Origin: Haloplanus salinarum
GTDB taxonomy: Archaea; Halobacteriota; Halobacteria; Halobacteriales; Haloferacaceae
Assembly: GCF_024498175.1 (NCBI RefSeq)
Contig: NZ_CP101823.1
Coordinates: 2,920,987 to 2,984,986, forward strand
Length of the DNA: 64,000 bases
Reading direction: 5' to 3'
Notes under the pieces: model-generated
The model's input: the letters and a program-made list of their open reading frames with translations, nothing else
Database searches by the model: none
Told to the model about the DNA's origin: nothing
Shown here: piece after piece, positions 15,437-22,578 of the stretch
Numbering within the stretch: the first letter of the stretch is position 1
How the letters are laid out: every line of letters starts with the position of its first letter
Program-made: the position numbers and the translations under genes

Positions 15437-16746
15437 AGCGTCTCGACGTACTGGGTCCGCTCCCAGTCGGTCACGGTCTCGCGGAACGACTCCAGTTCCC
15501 GCCGCTTGCTCGCGGTGTAGGCCCGGACGAGGTCCTCGCCGAGCAGGTCCGTGAGCTTCGAATCCGCCTCCAGCGCACGCAGCGCCGCCTCGGGGGACCC
15601 GGGCAGTCGCGGCGCCGCGCCCGTTGGGTCGCCTTCGATCGGATCACCCGGATCGAGTTCGCGGCGCAGGCCGTCGTAGCCGGCCGCGAGCGTCGCCGCG
15701 GCGACCAGATACGGGTTCGCGCCGGCGCTCGGCATCCGGTTCTCGATCCGCGGGGTCCCCCTCGGCACCCGGATCCCGGTCATGCGGTTGTCCGCCCCCC
15801 AGGACGCCGTGTACGGTGCGAACCCGTCCGGGTCGAACCGCTTGAACGCGTTGAGCGTCGGCGCCCCGACCGCGGTGAGGGCGTCGGCATGCGCCAGGAC
15901 GCCGCCGACGAAGTGCCGGCCGAACGTCGAAAGGGCGCCGTCGTCCGCGGGGGCGAAGACGTTCTCGTCGCCGTCGAAGGCGGAGACGTGGAGGTGGTAG
16001 CCGCTCCCTTCGCGGTCGCCGAAGGGTTTCGCCATGAACGTCGCCCGCTGGTCGACGAGGCGTGCGGTCCGTTTCACCAGTCGCTTGAAGTCGAAGGTCG
16101 TGTCCGCCTGGGACAGGGGACGGCCGTAGTCGAAGAGTACCTCCAGCTGGCCGGGGCCGTGTTCGTGCTGGAGGGAGGTCAGGTCGACGCCGTAGTCGTC
16201 GGCGTAGTCGGTGAGTCGGTCGTAGAAGGGGGCGACCGCCTCGGTGGCCCAAGTGATACACTCGTGTTTGTGGTCGGTCGCGGGTTCGTAGCCGCCGTCG
16301 ACCGGATCCAGCAGGTAGAACTCCAGTTCGCTCCCGAGATACCACCGGTAGTCGAACGCCGCCTCCAGCCGCGAGAGCACGGAGCGGAGGACGGTCCGCG
16401 GCGCCGCCGCGACGGGCTCGCCGTCGTAGTGCAGGTCACAGATGACGCGGGCGGCGTCGTCCCGCCAGGGCAGGCGTCGGAACGTCGAGGGGTCGGGGTG
16501 GACGGTGCCGTCGCCGTAATCGATCTCCGCGCCGAAACCGCTTCCCGTGGGCACCTCGCTGCGCGGCGTCTGGACCAGCAGGAGCAGGTTCATCGGGAAG
16601 CCGTCCCGCCAGTTGTCGAGGAAGTAGTCCGCCCGCACCTGTTTCGAGCGGGAGATGCCGTTGATGTCCCCGAACTCGACGAACACGTGGTCGACGTCCG
16701 CCGACTCGATGCGCCGCTCCATCTCCGTGCCGTCGTCACTGGTCAT
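15433..16746 (-). CDS. Glutamine-synthetase-like ligase, probable gamma-glutamylpolyamine synthetase (PuuA type)
   Basis: 437 aa, GS-III/PuuA-like in length and slightly shorter than true GlnA. Visible motifs are YLGSELEFYLLDP (metal ligands), EHGPGQLEVLFDYG, GSGYHLHVSAFDG, the ATP-binding NAFKRFDPDGFAP, and the glutamate-site RGTPRIENRMPSAGANPYL. PuuA-type enzymes join glutamate to putrescine or similar amines at ATP cost. The adjacent PuuD-like amidotransferase and the polyamine importer support this over ammonia assimilation. The start is at ATG 16746; a TATA-like AAATACAAATAC (about 16789-16800) lies roughly 50 nt upstream. No tyrosine adenylylation motif was recognised. Confidence 0.82.
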   Translation of the reverse strand: MTSDDGTEMERRIESADVDHVFVEFGDINGISRSKQVRADYFLDNWRDGFPMNLLLLVQTPRSEVPTGSGFGAEIDYGDGTVHPDPSTFRRLPWRDDAARVICDLHYDGEPVAAAPRTVLRSVLSRLEAAFDYRWYLGSELEFYLLDPVDGGYEPATDHKHECITWATEAVAPFYDRLTDYADDYGVDLTSLQHEHGPGQLEVLFDYGRPLSQADTTFDFKRLVKRTARLVDQRATFMAKPFGDREGSGYHLHVSAFDGDENVFAPADDGALSTFGRHFVGGVLAHADALTAVGAPTLNAFKRFDPDGFAPYTASWGADNRMTGIRVPRGTPRIENRMPSAGANPYLVAAATLAAGYDGLRRELDPGDPIEGDPTGAAPRLPGSPEAALRALEADSKLTDLLGEDLVRAYTASKRRELESFRETVTDWERTQYVETL

Positions 16747-16856
16747 GGGTCCCTCGGTGATGCATCGTCCTCCGTGTGCGACGCGGAGTATTTGTATTTT
16801 CCTCAGTCGTGGAGGGCGTCCAACGTAGCACGCTCGATTCGGACACGAACCGATCA

Positions 16857-16894
16857 CGGAACGCTTTATTGTATCGGAGAGCCTCCATCCGACA
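16857..16894 (+). promoter_or_regulatory. Promoter of the amidotransferase gene
   Basis: CTTTATTGTAT (16863-16873) centres about 27 nt before the ATG at 16895. This predicts a leaderless or nearly leaderless mRNA. The region also separates this gene from the divergent PuuA-like gene, so both ends of the glutamylation pathway start from the same 150-bp interval. Confidence 0.5.
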
Positions 16895-17536
16895 ATGACG
16901 ATACTCGTCCTCGACGACGAAGTACAGCCGGACTACCGGTATCTCGGGCCGGAGATCGAACGTCTCACGCCGGACGGCGAGTATCACGTGTACGCGGACG
17001 ATCCGGAGACCCCCGATCTGGACGTCTACGACGGCGTGATCATCAGCGGGAGCACCGCCAGCGTCTACGAGGAGGACCACGCGTTTATCGACCGGCAGCG
17101 CGACCTGGTGGCGTCGTGTCTCGACAGCGGAGTGCCGCTGTTGGGGATCTGTTTCGGTCACCAACTCGTCAACGACGCCCTCGGCGGACGGGTCGTGGAG
17201 GACCGACGCCGGGCGACGTTCGTCGGGATGGACGTGACGGCGCCGGACGACCCGGTCCTCGACGGCGTCGGCGACGTGGTGCCCGTCCTGCACGCCGACC
17301 TCGTCGTCGAGCCCGGTCGGGGGATGGAAACCATCGCGACGACCGACTACAACGACTACTTCTGTACCCGACACGAGTCGGCGCCGATCTGGACGGTGCA
17401 GTACCACCCCGAGTTCACCGAGCGCGTCGAGGACAACCCGAGCGACTGGTCGCGGGGCGGGTACGACTTCGCTGACTCGAACGCGACGGCGACGATCACC
17501 AACTTCGCCGCGGTCTGTGAGCGGCGGGCCGACTGA
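16895..17536 (+). CDS. Class I glutamine amidotransferase, possible gamma-glutamyl-GABA hydrolase (PuuD-like)
   Basis: 213 aa. The catalytic triad is visible: Cys86 in LLGICFGHQL, His171 and Glu173 in QYHPEF. The N-terminal VYDGVIISGSTASVY forms the oxyanion region. There is no synthetase domain, so it hydrolyses a gamma-glutamyl amide or serves a partner enzyme. Divergence from a PuuA-like ligase within a polyamine cluster suggests hydrolysis of gamma-glutamyl-GABA to GABA and glutamate. Other stand-alone GATase I proteins (GuaA-like) look similar, so the substrate is inferred. Its stop codon lies inside a palindromic repeat that has a second copy at 34.7 kb. Confidence 0.8.
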   Translation: MTILVLDDEVQPDYRYLGPEIERLTPDGEYHVYADDPETPDLDVYDGVIISGSTASVYEEDHAFIDRQRDLVASCLDSGVPLLGICFGHQLVNDALGGRVVEDRRRATFVGMDVTAPDDPVLDGVGDVVPVLHADLVVEPGRGMETIATTDYNDYFCTRHESAPIWTVQYHPEFTERVEDNPSDWSRGGYDFADSNATATITNFAAVCERRAD

Positions 17537-17548
17537 TACGGATTATTG

Positions 17549-18091
17549 GCCTTGTTGAAACCCTCAGGCAGTGATCGGTCTCAGTTGGTGTGCTGAATAC
17601 AGAGGCTGTATGCAGCACGTCCCGTTGACGCTATCTCTACCTAGGCCAGTCGGGTTCGTCGTTTCCCTACGTGGTCGGAAGGACAACAGCGTTCTCGATT
17701 CGACGCCCTACGGCCCAGCGTTTCGCGGGCACGTACTCATGCCCAGGACGGAGTAGACTGGACAGGAGCGAGTCGCTGCCGTTCCAAGCATGATGAGCGC
17801 AACGACACCGAGCGCCGGTGAGGCAAGAGCTGGCGCGGCGAGCTGCCCGACGAGAATCGCAAGGGAAAGCACTCCGGCGACTGCACCGACTATTGTCCGC
17901 ACTGATTTATCGGTGGCTCCGACATTGACGTCCATATTATGGAGTCGCGCTACTGTATGTTAACAATGCCTCGGTTGTGCACTATTCTTGCAAGACCCGT
18001 TCGGGTGCGTAACCACCGTCGGCCTACGTGACGGATACGCGCTCCCTATTCAGCACACAGTTCCTATCAGCCGTTGAGCGTTTCAACAGAG
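17549..18091 (-). mobile_element. 543-bp transposase-less insertion cassette carrying a DUF2892 gene
   Basis: The ends form an imperfect inverted repeat of about 50 bp. The conserved blocks are TGTTGAAAC-x-CTCA at the tip and GTGTGCTGAATA inside, in opposite orientation (left from 17549, right from 18091). Direct repeats ACGGATTATTG flank it (17538-17548 and 18092-18102) and look like an 11-bp target duplication. The related intergenic repeat at 34705-34793 has the same sequence uninterrupted (ACGGATTATTGTAAC), which gives an empty-site comparison. The only gene inside is DUF2892, on the minus strand with its own promoter; no transposase frame is present. It would need a transposase in trans, like a MITE or mobile insertion cassette. 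Confidence 0.75.
17708..17935 (-). CDS. DUF2892 (YgaP-like) small membrane protein
   Basis: 75 aa. After a short polar start (MDVNVGATDKSVR) come two hydrophobic segments (TIVGAVAGVLSLAILVGQLAA and GVVALIMLGTAATRSCPVY) and a final Cys pair in RSCPVYSVLGMSTCP. This is the DUF2892 pattern, a family often fused to or next to rhodaneses; no rhodanese gene is adjacent here. TTAACATA (about 17958-17968) on the minus strand lies 27 nt before the start, so the gene carries its own promoter inside the cassette. Its function is unknown, possibly linked to persulfide or membrane stress. Confidence 0.75.
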   Translation of the reverse strand: MDVNVGATDKSVRTIVGAVAGVLSLAILVGQLAAPALASPALGVVALIMLGTAATRSCPVYSVLGMSTCPRNAGP

Positions 18092-18102
18092 ACGGATTAT
18101 TG

Positions 18103-18174
18103 TAACGGTGTACCGGTGGTTCGCCGGACTGTCCTGGCGACCCACCGGTACTGACTTACGATACCCAGTATGAC
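18103..18174. repeat. Palindromic intergenic repeat, copy 1 (interrupted)
   Basis: Together with 17531-17548 this is one copy of a roughly 90-bp repeat, split by the cassette. It contains a long hairpin (ACCGGTGGTTCGCCGGA pairing with CCTGGCGACCCACCGGT). The whole interval lies between the stops of the convergent amidotransferase and agmatinase-like genes. Copy 2 (34705-34793) is about 85% identical and also fills a convergent intergenic region, with the repeat end again supplying a stop codon. It probably works as a bidirectional terminator or a REP-like element. Confidence 0.75.
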
Positions 18175-19182
18175 TCACTCGGCGAACAGCCGTTCGAGCA
18201 GCGTCACGAGGAGGAAGGCCCCGAGGATGCCGGTCGAGTCGGTCGGATCGTGGGTCGGCGAGACCTCCATCAGGTCGGCGGCGCCGACGGCGTCGTGGGT
18301 GCCCAGGACCTCCATCGCCCGGAGCGCCTGGTGGGAGCTGAGCCCGTCGGGCTCCGGCGTCCCGGTGCCCGGCGCGACGCCCGGATCCACGGCGTCGATG
18401 TCGAAGGTGACGTAGACCGCGTCGGTCCCGGCGGCGGCGGCCTGGACGGCGCTCGTGACGACGTCCGTGATCCCGCGTTCGTGGACGTCCCGCATCGTGT
18501 AGCAGTCGATCCCCGATTCGGCGACGAACTCGGCGAAGTCGGGGCCCTCGTAGCCGCGGATGCCCACCTGGCTGACGTGTTCGTAGTCGCTCCACGGGCT
18601 CTCGGCGACGAGGCGCGTACTCGACCCGTGGTAGTGGCCCCCGAAGACGGGGCTCTCGGTCACCGTATCGCTGTGGGCGTCGATCTGAACGAGGCCGACG
18701 GTGTCGTGGCCGGCACCCTCGGCGAACCCGCGGACGGCGGGGTAGGTGCAGTAGTGGTCGCCGCCGAGCAGCACCGGAAACGCCCGCTCGGCGACCGTCG
18801 CGACGTGGGCCTCGATGCTCTCCACCGTCCGCTCGCGATCCATCGGGAAGACGGGGACGTCGCCGCAGTCGGCGACCGAGAGGTCGGAGAAGTCGACCTG
18901 CGCCCCGGTGTTGACGTTCGTGAGCCCGCCCTTGTAGTTCGAGAGGTAGGCCCACCACGCGCTCGCCCGCCGGAGCGCCTCGGGACCGTAGCGGGCGCCC
19001 GGGCGGTTGCTCAGGGCGCCGTCGTAGGGGGCACCGAGGACACCCACGTCGGCGGCGACGTCGTCGACGTCGCACGGATCGCCCTTGAGGAACGTGTTGT
19101 GCCCGGCGTAGGCCATCTCGACGCCCGCCCCGTCGTGAGCGTCACGGAACGCAGCGGCCGGCGTCCGACGAGGGTCGGTCAT
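18175..19182 (-). CDS. speB: Agmatinase/arginase-family ureohydrolase
   Basis: 335 aa. The binuclear manganese site is visible in LLGGDHYCTYP (His), QIDAHSDT (Asp-x-His-x-Asp) and FDIDAVDPGVAPGTGTPEPDG. GGHYHGSST forms part of the guanidino-substrate pocket. The longer N-terminal region differs from E. coli SpeB but fits haloarchaeal ureohydrolases. Agmatinase would make putrescine and urea. Guanidinobutyrase or guanidinopropionase activity is equally possible, and in this island either would feed the amine-degradation pathway. The start is at ATG 19182. The very long open frame continuing upstream on this strand is a shadow of the helicase gene. Confidence 0.85.
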   Translation of the reverse strand: MTDPRRTPAAAFRDAHDGAGVEMAYAGHNTFLKGDPCDVDDVAADVGVLGAPYDGALSNRPGARYGPEALRRASAWWAYLSNYKGGLTNVNTGAQVDFSDLSVADCGDVPVFPMDRERTVESIEAHVATVAERAFPVLLGGDHYCTYPAVRGFAEGAGHDTVGLVQIDAHSDTVTESPVFGGHYHGSSTRLVAESPWSDYEHVSQVGIRGYEGPDFAEFVAESGIDCYTMRDVHERGITDVVTSAVQAAAAGTDAVYVTFDIDAVDPGVAPGTGTPEPDGLSSHQALRAMEVLGTHDAVGAADLMEVSPTHDPTDSTGILGAFLLVTLLERLFAE

Positions 19183-19359
19183 CGAGCCCTCAGTCGGCGC
19201 CAGTCGACGTCTCGCTGTCGCACGCGACGGCCGGTGGTAGTGAGCGGTCGCATGGCGGAGGCTACCGTGTCGGCGATGTAAAGCGTGCCGACCGCGTGCC
19301 CCGAAGCGGTCCCCGCACCCGCCCGAGGGTTTTAATCCGGGCACGCGTAAGCCCGATCC

Positions 19360-21522
19360 GTGGCAGACACGGCGGGACACGAGCGGTTCTTTCCGTACGA
19401 GTCGCCGTACCCGAACCAGCGCGAGGCGATGGACCGCATCGCCAACTCGCTCGCCCGCGGCCAGGACGTGTTGCTGGAGGGCGCCCCCGGCACCGGCAAG
19501 ACGCTGTCGGCCCTGGTGCCCGCGCTCGCACACGCCCGCGACGAGGACCGGACGGTCGTCATCACGACGAACGTCCACCAGCAGATGCGCCAGTTCGTGG
19601 AGGACGCCCGCGCCATCGCGAGCGAGGAGCCGATCCGGGCGGTCGTCTTCAAGGGCAAGGGCTCGATGTGTCACCTCGACGTCGGGTACGAGGAGTGCCG
19701 GAGCCTCAAGGAGACCACGCGTTCGCTGGTCGAGGCCGAGGCGGACCGCCGGGAACTCGCCGAGCGGAGCGAGGCGCTCCTCGACGACGTGCGCGCGGGC
19801 GAGGAGGCGGCCGCCGAGGCCCGGGCGGCCGTCGTCGACGAACTCGAAGCGATCGAGGAGGAGATCGAGGAGTTGGAGTCCGCGAACGTCTGTGAGCACT
19901 ACCGCGCGAACCTGACCCGGGACACGGAGGCCTTCGAAGACTGGCTGTTCGAAGACGTCCGCACCCCGGAGGAGATCTACGCCTACGCCGACGAGCGGGG
20001 GCTCTGTGGCTACGAACTCCTCAAGGAGGGGATGGAGGGGGTCGACCTCGCGGTCTGTAACTACCACCACCTCCTCGATCCGACCATCCGCGAACACTTC
20101 TTCCGGTGGCTGGGCCGCGATCCCTCGGAGGTCGTCACCGTCTTCGACGAGGCACACAACGTCGAGTCGGCGGCCCGCGATCACGCGACGCGGACGCTCT
20201 CGGCCCGGACCCTGGAGGGCGCGCTGGCTGAACTCGACGAGGCCGACGACTCGCGGGCGGGACGCGCTCGCAACGTGATCGAGGCGTTCCTGACGGGGCT
20301 GGAGTCGGCCGTCGACGACGCGCTGGGGTTCGGCGAGCGCGAACAGGTCGGGGAGAACTGGCACGACCTCGACGTCGCCAACGACGACCGCCGCGACGAT
20401 CTCACGCTCGCCTTCCTCGACGCCTACGAGGGGGGCGGAATCGACACCGAGATCGACCTCGCGTTGCAGGTCGGGGAGGCGCTCGCCGAGGCCTACGAGG
20501 AGGCCTACCGGCGCGGCGAGACGACGACCCGACAGGAGTCGCCGACGCTCCAGGCGGCCGGCTTCGTCGCCGACTGGATGGCCGAGGGGACCGACCTCGG
20601 CCGCCACCCGATGGCCGCGGTGCGGCGCGACGCGGGCACCGACGAGGTGTACGGCCGAGCGGAGCTCTACACCGCGATCCCGCGGCGAGTGACCGAGGAC
20701 CTGTTCGACGAGGTGGCCGCGAGCGTGCTGATGAGCGCGACGCTCCGCCCGTTCGACGTGCTCGCGGACGTCCTCGGCCTGTCGGACCCCGCAACGCTCA
20801 CCTACGGGCTGGCGTACCCCGAGGAGCGCCGGCGGACGTTCGCCGTCGAGGGGCCGGCGCTGTTCGCCAGCGATCGGGAGGACCCCGAGACCCAGGCGAC
20901 CGTCGCGGAGACGCTCGCCAACGTGATCCGGATGACGCCCGGGAACACGCTCTGCTTTTTCCCCTCCTACGCCGAGGCCGAGCGGTATCACGACCTGCTC
21001 GGCGCGTCGGACGCTTACCTCGACGAGGCGGGGACGCCCACGGAGGACCTCCGCCGACGGTTCGTCGCCGAGGACGGCGCGGCCCTGTTCACGTCGCTGT
21101 GGGGCACCCTCGGCGAGGGGGTGAGCTTCGACGGCGACGACGCCCGAGCCGTCGTCGTCGTCGGCGTGCCGTATCCGAACCTCTCGAAGCGACTGGAGGC
21201 GGTACAGGACGCGTACGACCGAGTCTACGACGACCGCCTCGACGCGGGGTGGCGCTACGCCGTCGAGATCCCGACGATCCGCAAGACCAGACAGGCGCTC
21301 GGGCGGGTCATCCGCTCGCCCGACGACTACGGGGTGCGGGTCCTCCTCGATAAGCGCTACACGCGCGCCGGCCGGGATATGGGGAAATACGGCGTCCGCG
21401 ACTCGTTCCCGCCGGAGGAGCGCGACGAACTCATCGACGTGGCGACCGAGAAAGTCGAGTTCGCGATCCTGAACTTCTTCGCCGACCTCGACGCCTACGA
21501 CGGCGACCCGCCGGCGCCGTGA
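19360..21522 (+). CDS. XPD/Rad3-like Fe-S DNA helicase
   Basis: 720 aa superfamily 2 helicase. Walker A is GAPGTGKT (41-48) and the DEAH box is 263-266 (FDEAHNVES). Four cysteines placed as in XPD enzymes (Cys104, 113, 178, 216) likely hold the Fe4S4 cluster. The C-terminal motor has LFTSLWGTLGEGVSF and the arginine-finger motif QALGRVIRSPDDYG. It unwinds DNA 5' to 3' and probably acts in repair. The GTG at 19360 lies 27 nt after TTTTAAT (19330-19336), so it is a leaderless start. A hydrophilic, coiled-coil-like stretch (about 125-175) lies between the Cys ligands. Confidence 0.9.
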   Translation: MADTAGHERFFPYESPYPNQREAMDRIANSLARGQDVLLEGAPGTGKTLSALVPALAHARDEDRTVVITTNVHQQMRQFVEDARAIASEEPIRAVVFKGKGSMCHLDVGYEECRSLKETTRSLVEAEADRRELAERSEALLDDVRAGEEAAAEARAAVVDELEAIEEEIEELESANVCEHYRANLTRDTEAFEDWLFEDVRTPEEIYAYADERGLCGYELLKEGMEGVDLAVCNYHHLLDPTIREHFFRWLGRDPSEVVTVFDEAHNVESAARDHATRTLSARTLEGALAELDEADDSRAGRARNVIEAFLTGLESAVDDALGFGEREQVGENWHDLDVANDDRRDDLTLAFLDAYEGGGIDTEIDLALQVGEALAEAYEEAYRRGETTTRQESPTLQAAGFVADWMAEGTDLGRHPMAAVRRDAGTDEVYGRAELYTAIPRRVTEDLFDEVAASVLMSATLRPFDVLADVLGLSDPATLTYGLAYPEERRRTFAVEGPALFASDREDPETQATVAETLANVIRMTPGNTLCFFPSYAEAERYHDLLGASDAYLDEAGTPTEDLRRRFVAEDGAALFTSLWGTLGEGVSFDGDDARAVVVVGVPYPNLSKRLEAVQDAYDRVYDDRLDAGWRYAVEIPTIRKTRQALGRVIRSPDDYGVRVLLDKRYTRAGRDMGKYGVRDSFPPEERDELIDVATEKVEFAILNFFADLDAYDGDPPAP

Positions 21523-21565
21523 CCGTCCCGAAAGCATTTCACGACCGAATCCGCTCGCGTCGAAT

Positions 21566-22201
21566 ATGCGACGACTGGTCCCCCTACTCGTCGCGTGCTC
21601 GCTCCTCCTCGCCGGCTGTTCGGGGGTGGCGCCGGAGGCGTCACCGACGGCGACGGAGACGACCGACGCGACGACCACGACGGCACCGACAGCCGAACCG
21701 ACCGCGACGACTGCGGCGCCGGAACCGGTCGGCGTCGAGTACGTCGTCCGGGCCGGAACGATCCCCGACGACGTCGAATCGGTGACCGCGACGCTCCAGG
21801 TGGTCTTCGTCGAGCGGAGCGCGGACGTGGGACCGTGCTGGCGGGAGACGTTCGCCGGCCCGTACAAGCCGACGGTGACGCCCATCGCGCCGCCGGAGGG
21901 CGAGTGCCACCGGTCGGCGACGGTGACCGTCGACCTGACCGAACTCGACGGCGACCGGTCGCTCGCGCGGATCACCGCGCCCGGCCGGTTCGACGCGGGC
22001 CACGCCCTCGTGGTCACGAACGTGACGGCGACCTACGGGAACGGCACCGCGGTGGAGGGGGTCCGGGTCGACGAGCGCGCCGCCGTGGTGGCGGGCGAAC
22101 CCGCGGGCCCGTACCGCGTGACCCTCTCGCTCGAATCCTACCGGGACGAGGACCGGCCGTACGACTTCTGGTTCGTCGGGGAGGGTCCCGAGAGCGGGTG
22201 A
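21566..22201 (+). CDS. Secreted lipoprotein, function unknown
   Basis: 211 aa. Sec-type signal RRLVPLLVACSLLLAGC with the lipobox Cys at residue 18, then a Thr/Ala/Pro-rich linker (about 25-55). This linker is a typical surface or O-glycosylation stretch. A beta-rich domain (about 56-205) follows, with two Cys (in GPCWRE and GECHRS) that could form a disulfide. A TATA-like AAGCATTTC lies about 27 nt upstream of the ATG. No enzymatic motif was recognised. Confidence 0.7.
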   Translation: MRRLVPLLVACSLLLAGCSGVAPEASPTATETTDATTTTAPTAEPTATTAAPEPVGVEYVVRAGTIPDDVESVTATLQVVFVERSADVGPCWRETFAGPYKPTVTPIAPPEGECHRSATVTVDLTELDGDRSLARITAPGRFDAGHALVVTNVTATYGNGTAVEGVRVDERAAVVAGEPAGPYRVTLSLESYRDEDRPYDFWFVGEGPESG

Positions 22202-22578
22202 GGGGGGTACTGTTGCGATTAGCGCGATTGGATTGGAGACACCTCGAAAGCCCCGCCTCGCTGGAGTCGGGGGCCTCGCTGCGGTCCTCGGCCTTCGGCC
22301 TGCGGTCCTTGCGTCGGCCGCCTTCCTCCAGCGAGGCGCCCCTTTCAGTCCCACCCGCATCGGTTGGCCGACCGGCCGCCGCTGGGTGGGACTGAAAGGG
22401 GCCGGCGTCTCGGCGAACCCGGACGACGCAAGCACCGCAACGCAGTGAGGAGCGCAGCGAGTCCCGGGAGCCGAGACGCCGGGGGCTTTCGAGGTGGTCT
22501 CAGTTTCGAATGCGTATCTCAACACTACCGGTGAGGGGAGGCCACGCGCTTATGTCGCTCCCCGCCTAACCCCGGGCG
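22202..22578 (+). promoter_or_regulatory. Intergenic region with the P450 promoter
   Basis: Apart from the four-way-junction element this 377-bp gap holds no gene. CGCTTATGTCG (22547-22557) centres 27 nt before the P450 ATG and is the likely TATA box for a leaderless mRNA. The short open frames here are by-products of the inverted repeats. Confidence 0.5.
22236..22501. repeat. Four-way-junction inverted-repeat element
   Basis: A 266-bp non-coding element folds into an outer stem with three branches and almost no unpaired junction bases. The outer stem pairs 22236-22254 with 22482-22501 (CCTCGAAAGCCCC core). Branch 1 pairs 22254-22266 with 22326-22338 (CGCCTCGCTGGAG, perfect). Branch 2 pairs 22339-22356 with 22384-22401 (CCCCTTTCAGTCCCACCC, perfect). 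Branch 3 pairs 22404-22414 with 22470-22480 (GGCGTCTCGGC, perfect). It sits between the lipoprotein and P450 genes, upstream of the P450 promoter. Stop-containing frames and low codon bias argue against coding. Confidence 0.7.

Noticed and set aside
17571-17756. Plus-strand 61-codon frame inside the cassette
   Set aside because: It runs through the inverted-repeat end and has no similarity to transposases or other proteins. The real gene is the minus-strand DUF2892.
18175-22017. A single very long minus-strand frame continuing upstream of the agmatinase-like gene
   Set aside because: Beyond 19182 it is antisense to the helicase and lipoprotein genes. The composition is Arg/Gly-rich shadow coding, and ATG 19182 starts the conserved ureohydrolase domain.
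22337-22403. CRISPR-like repeat with CTTTCAGTCCCACC arms
   Set aside because: The two copies are inverted, not direct, and there is no repeat-spacer series. They are one stem of the four-way-junction element.
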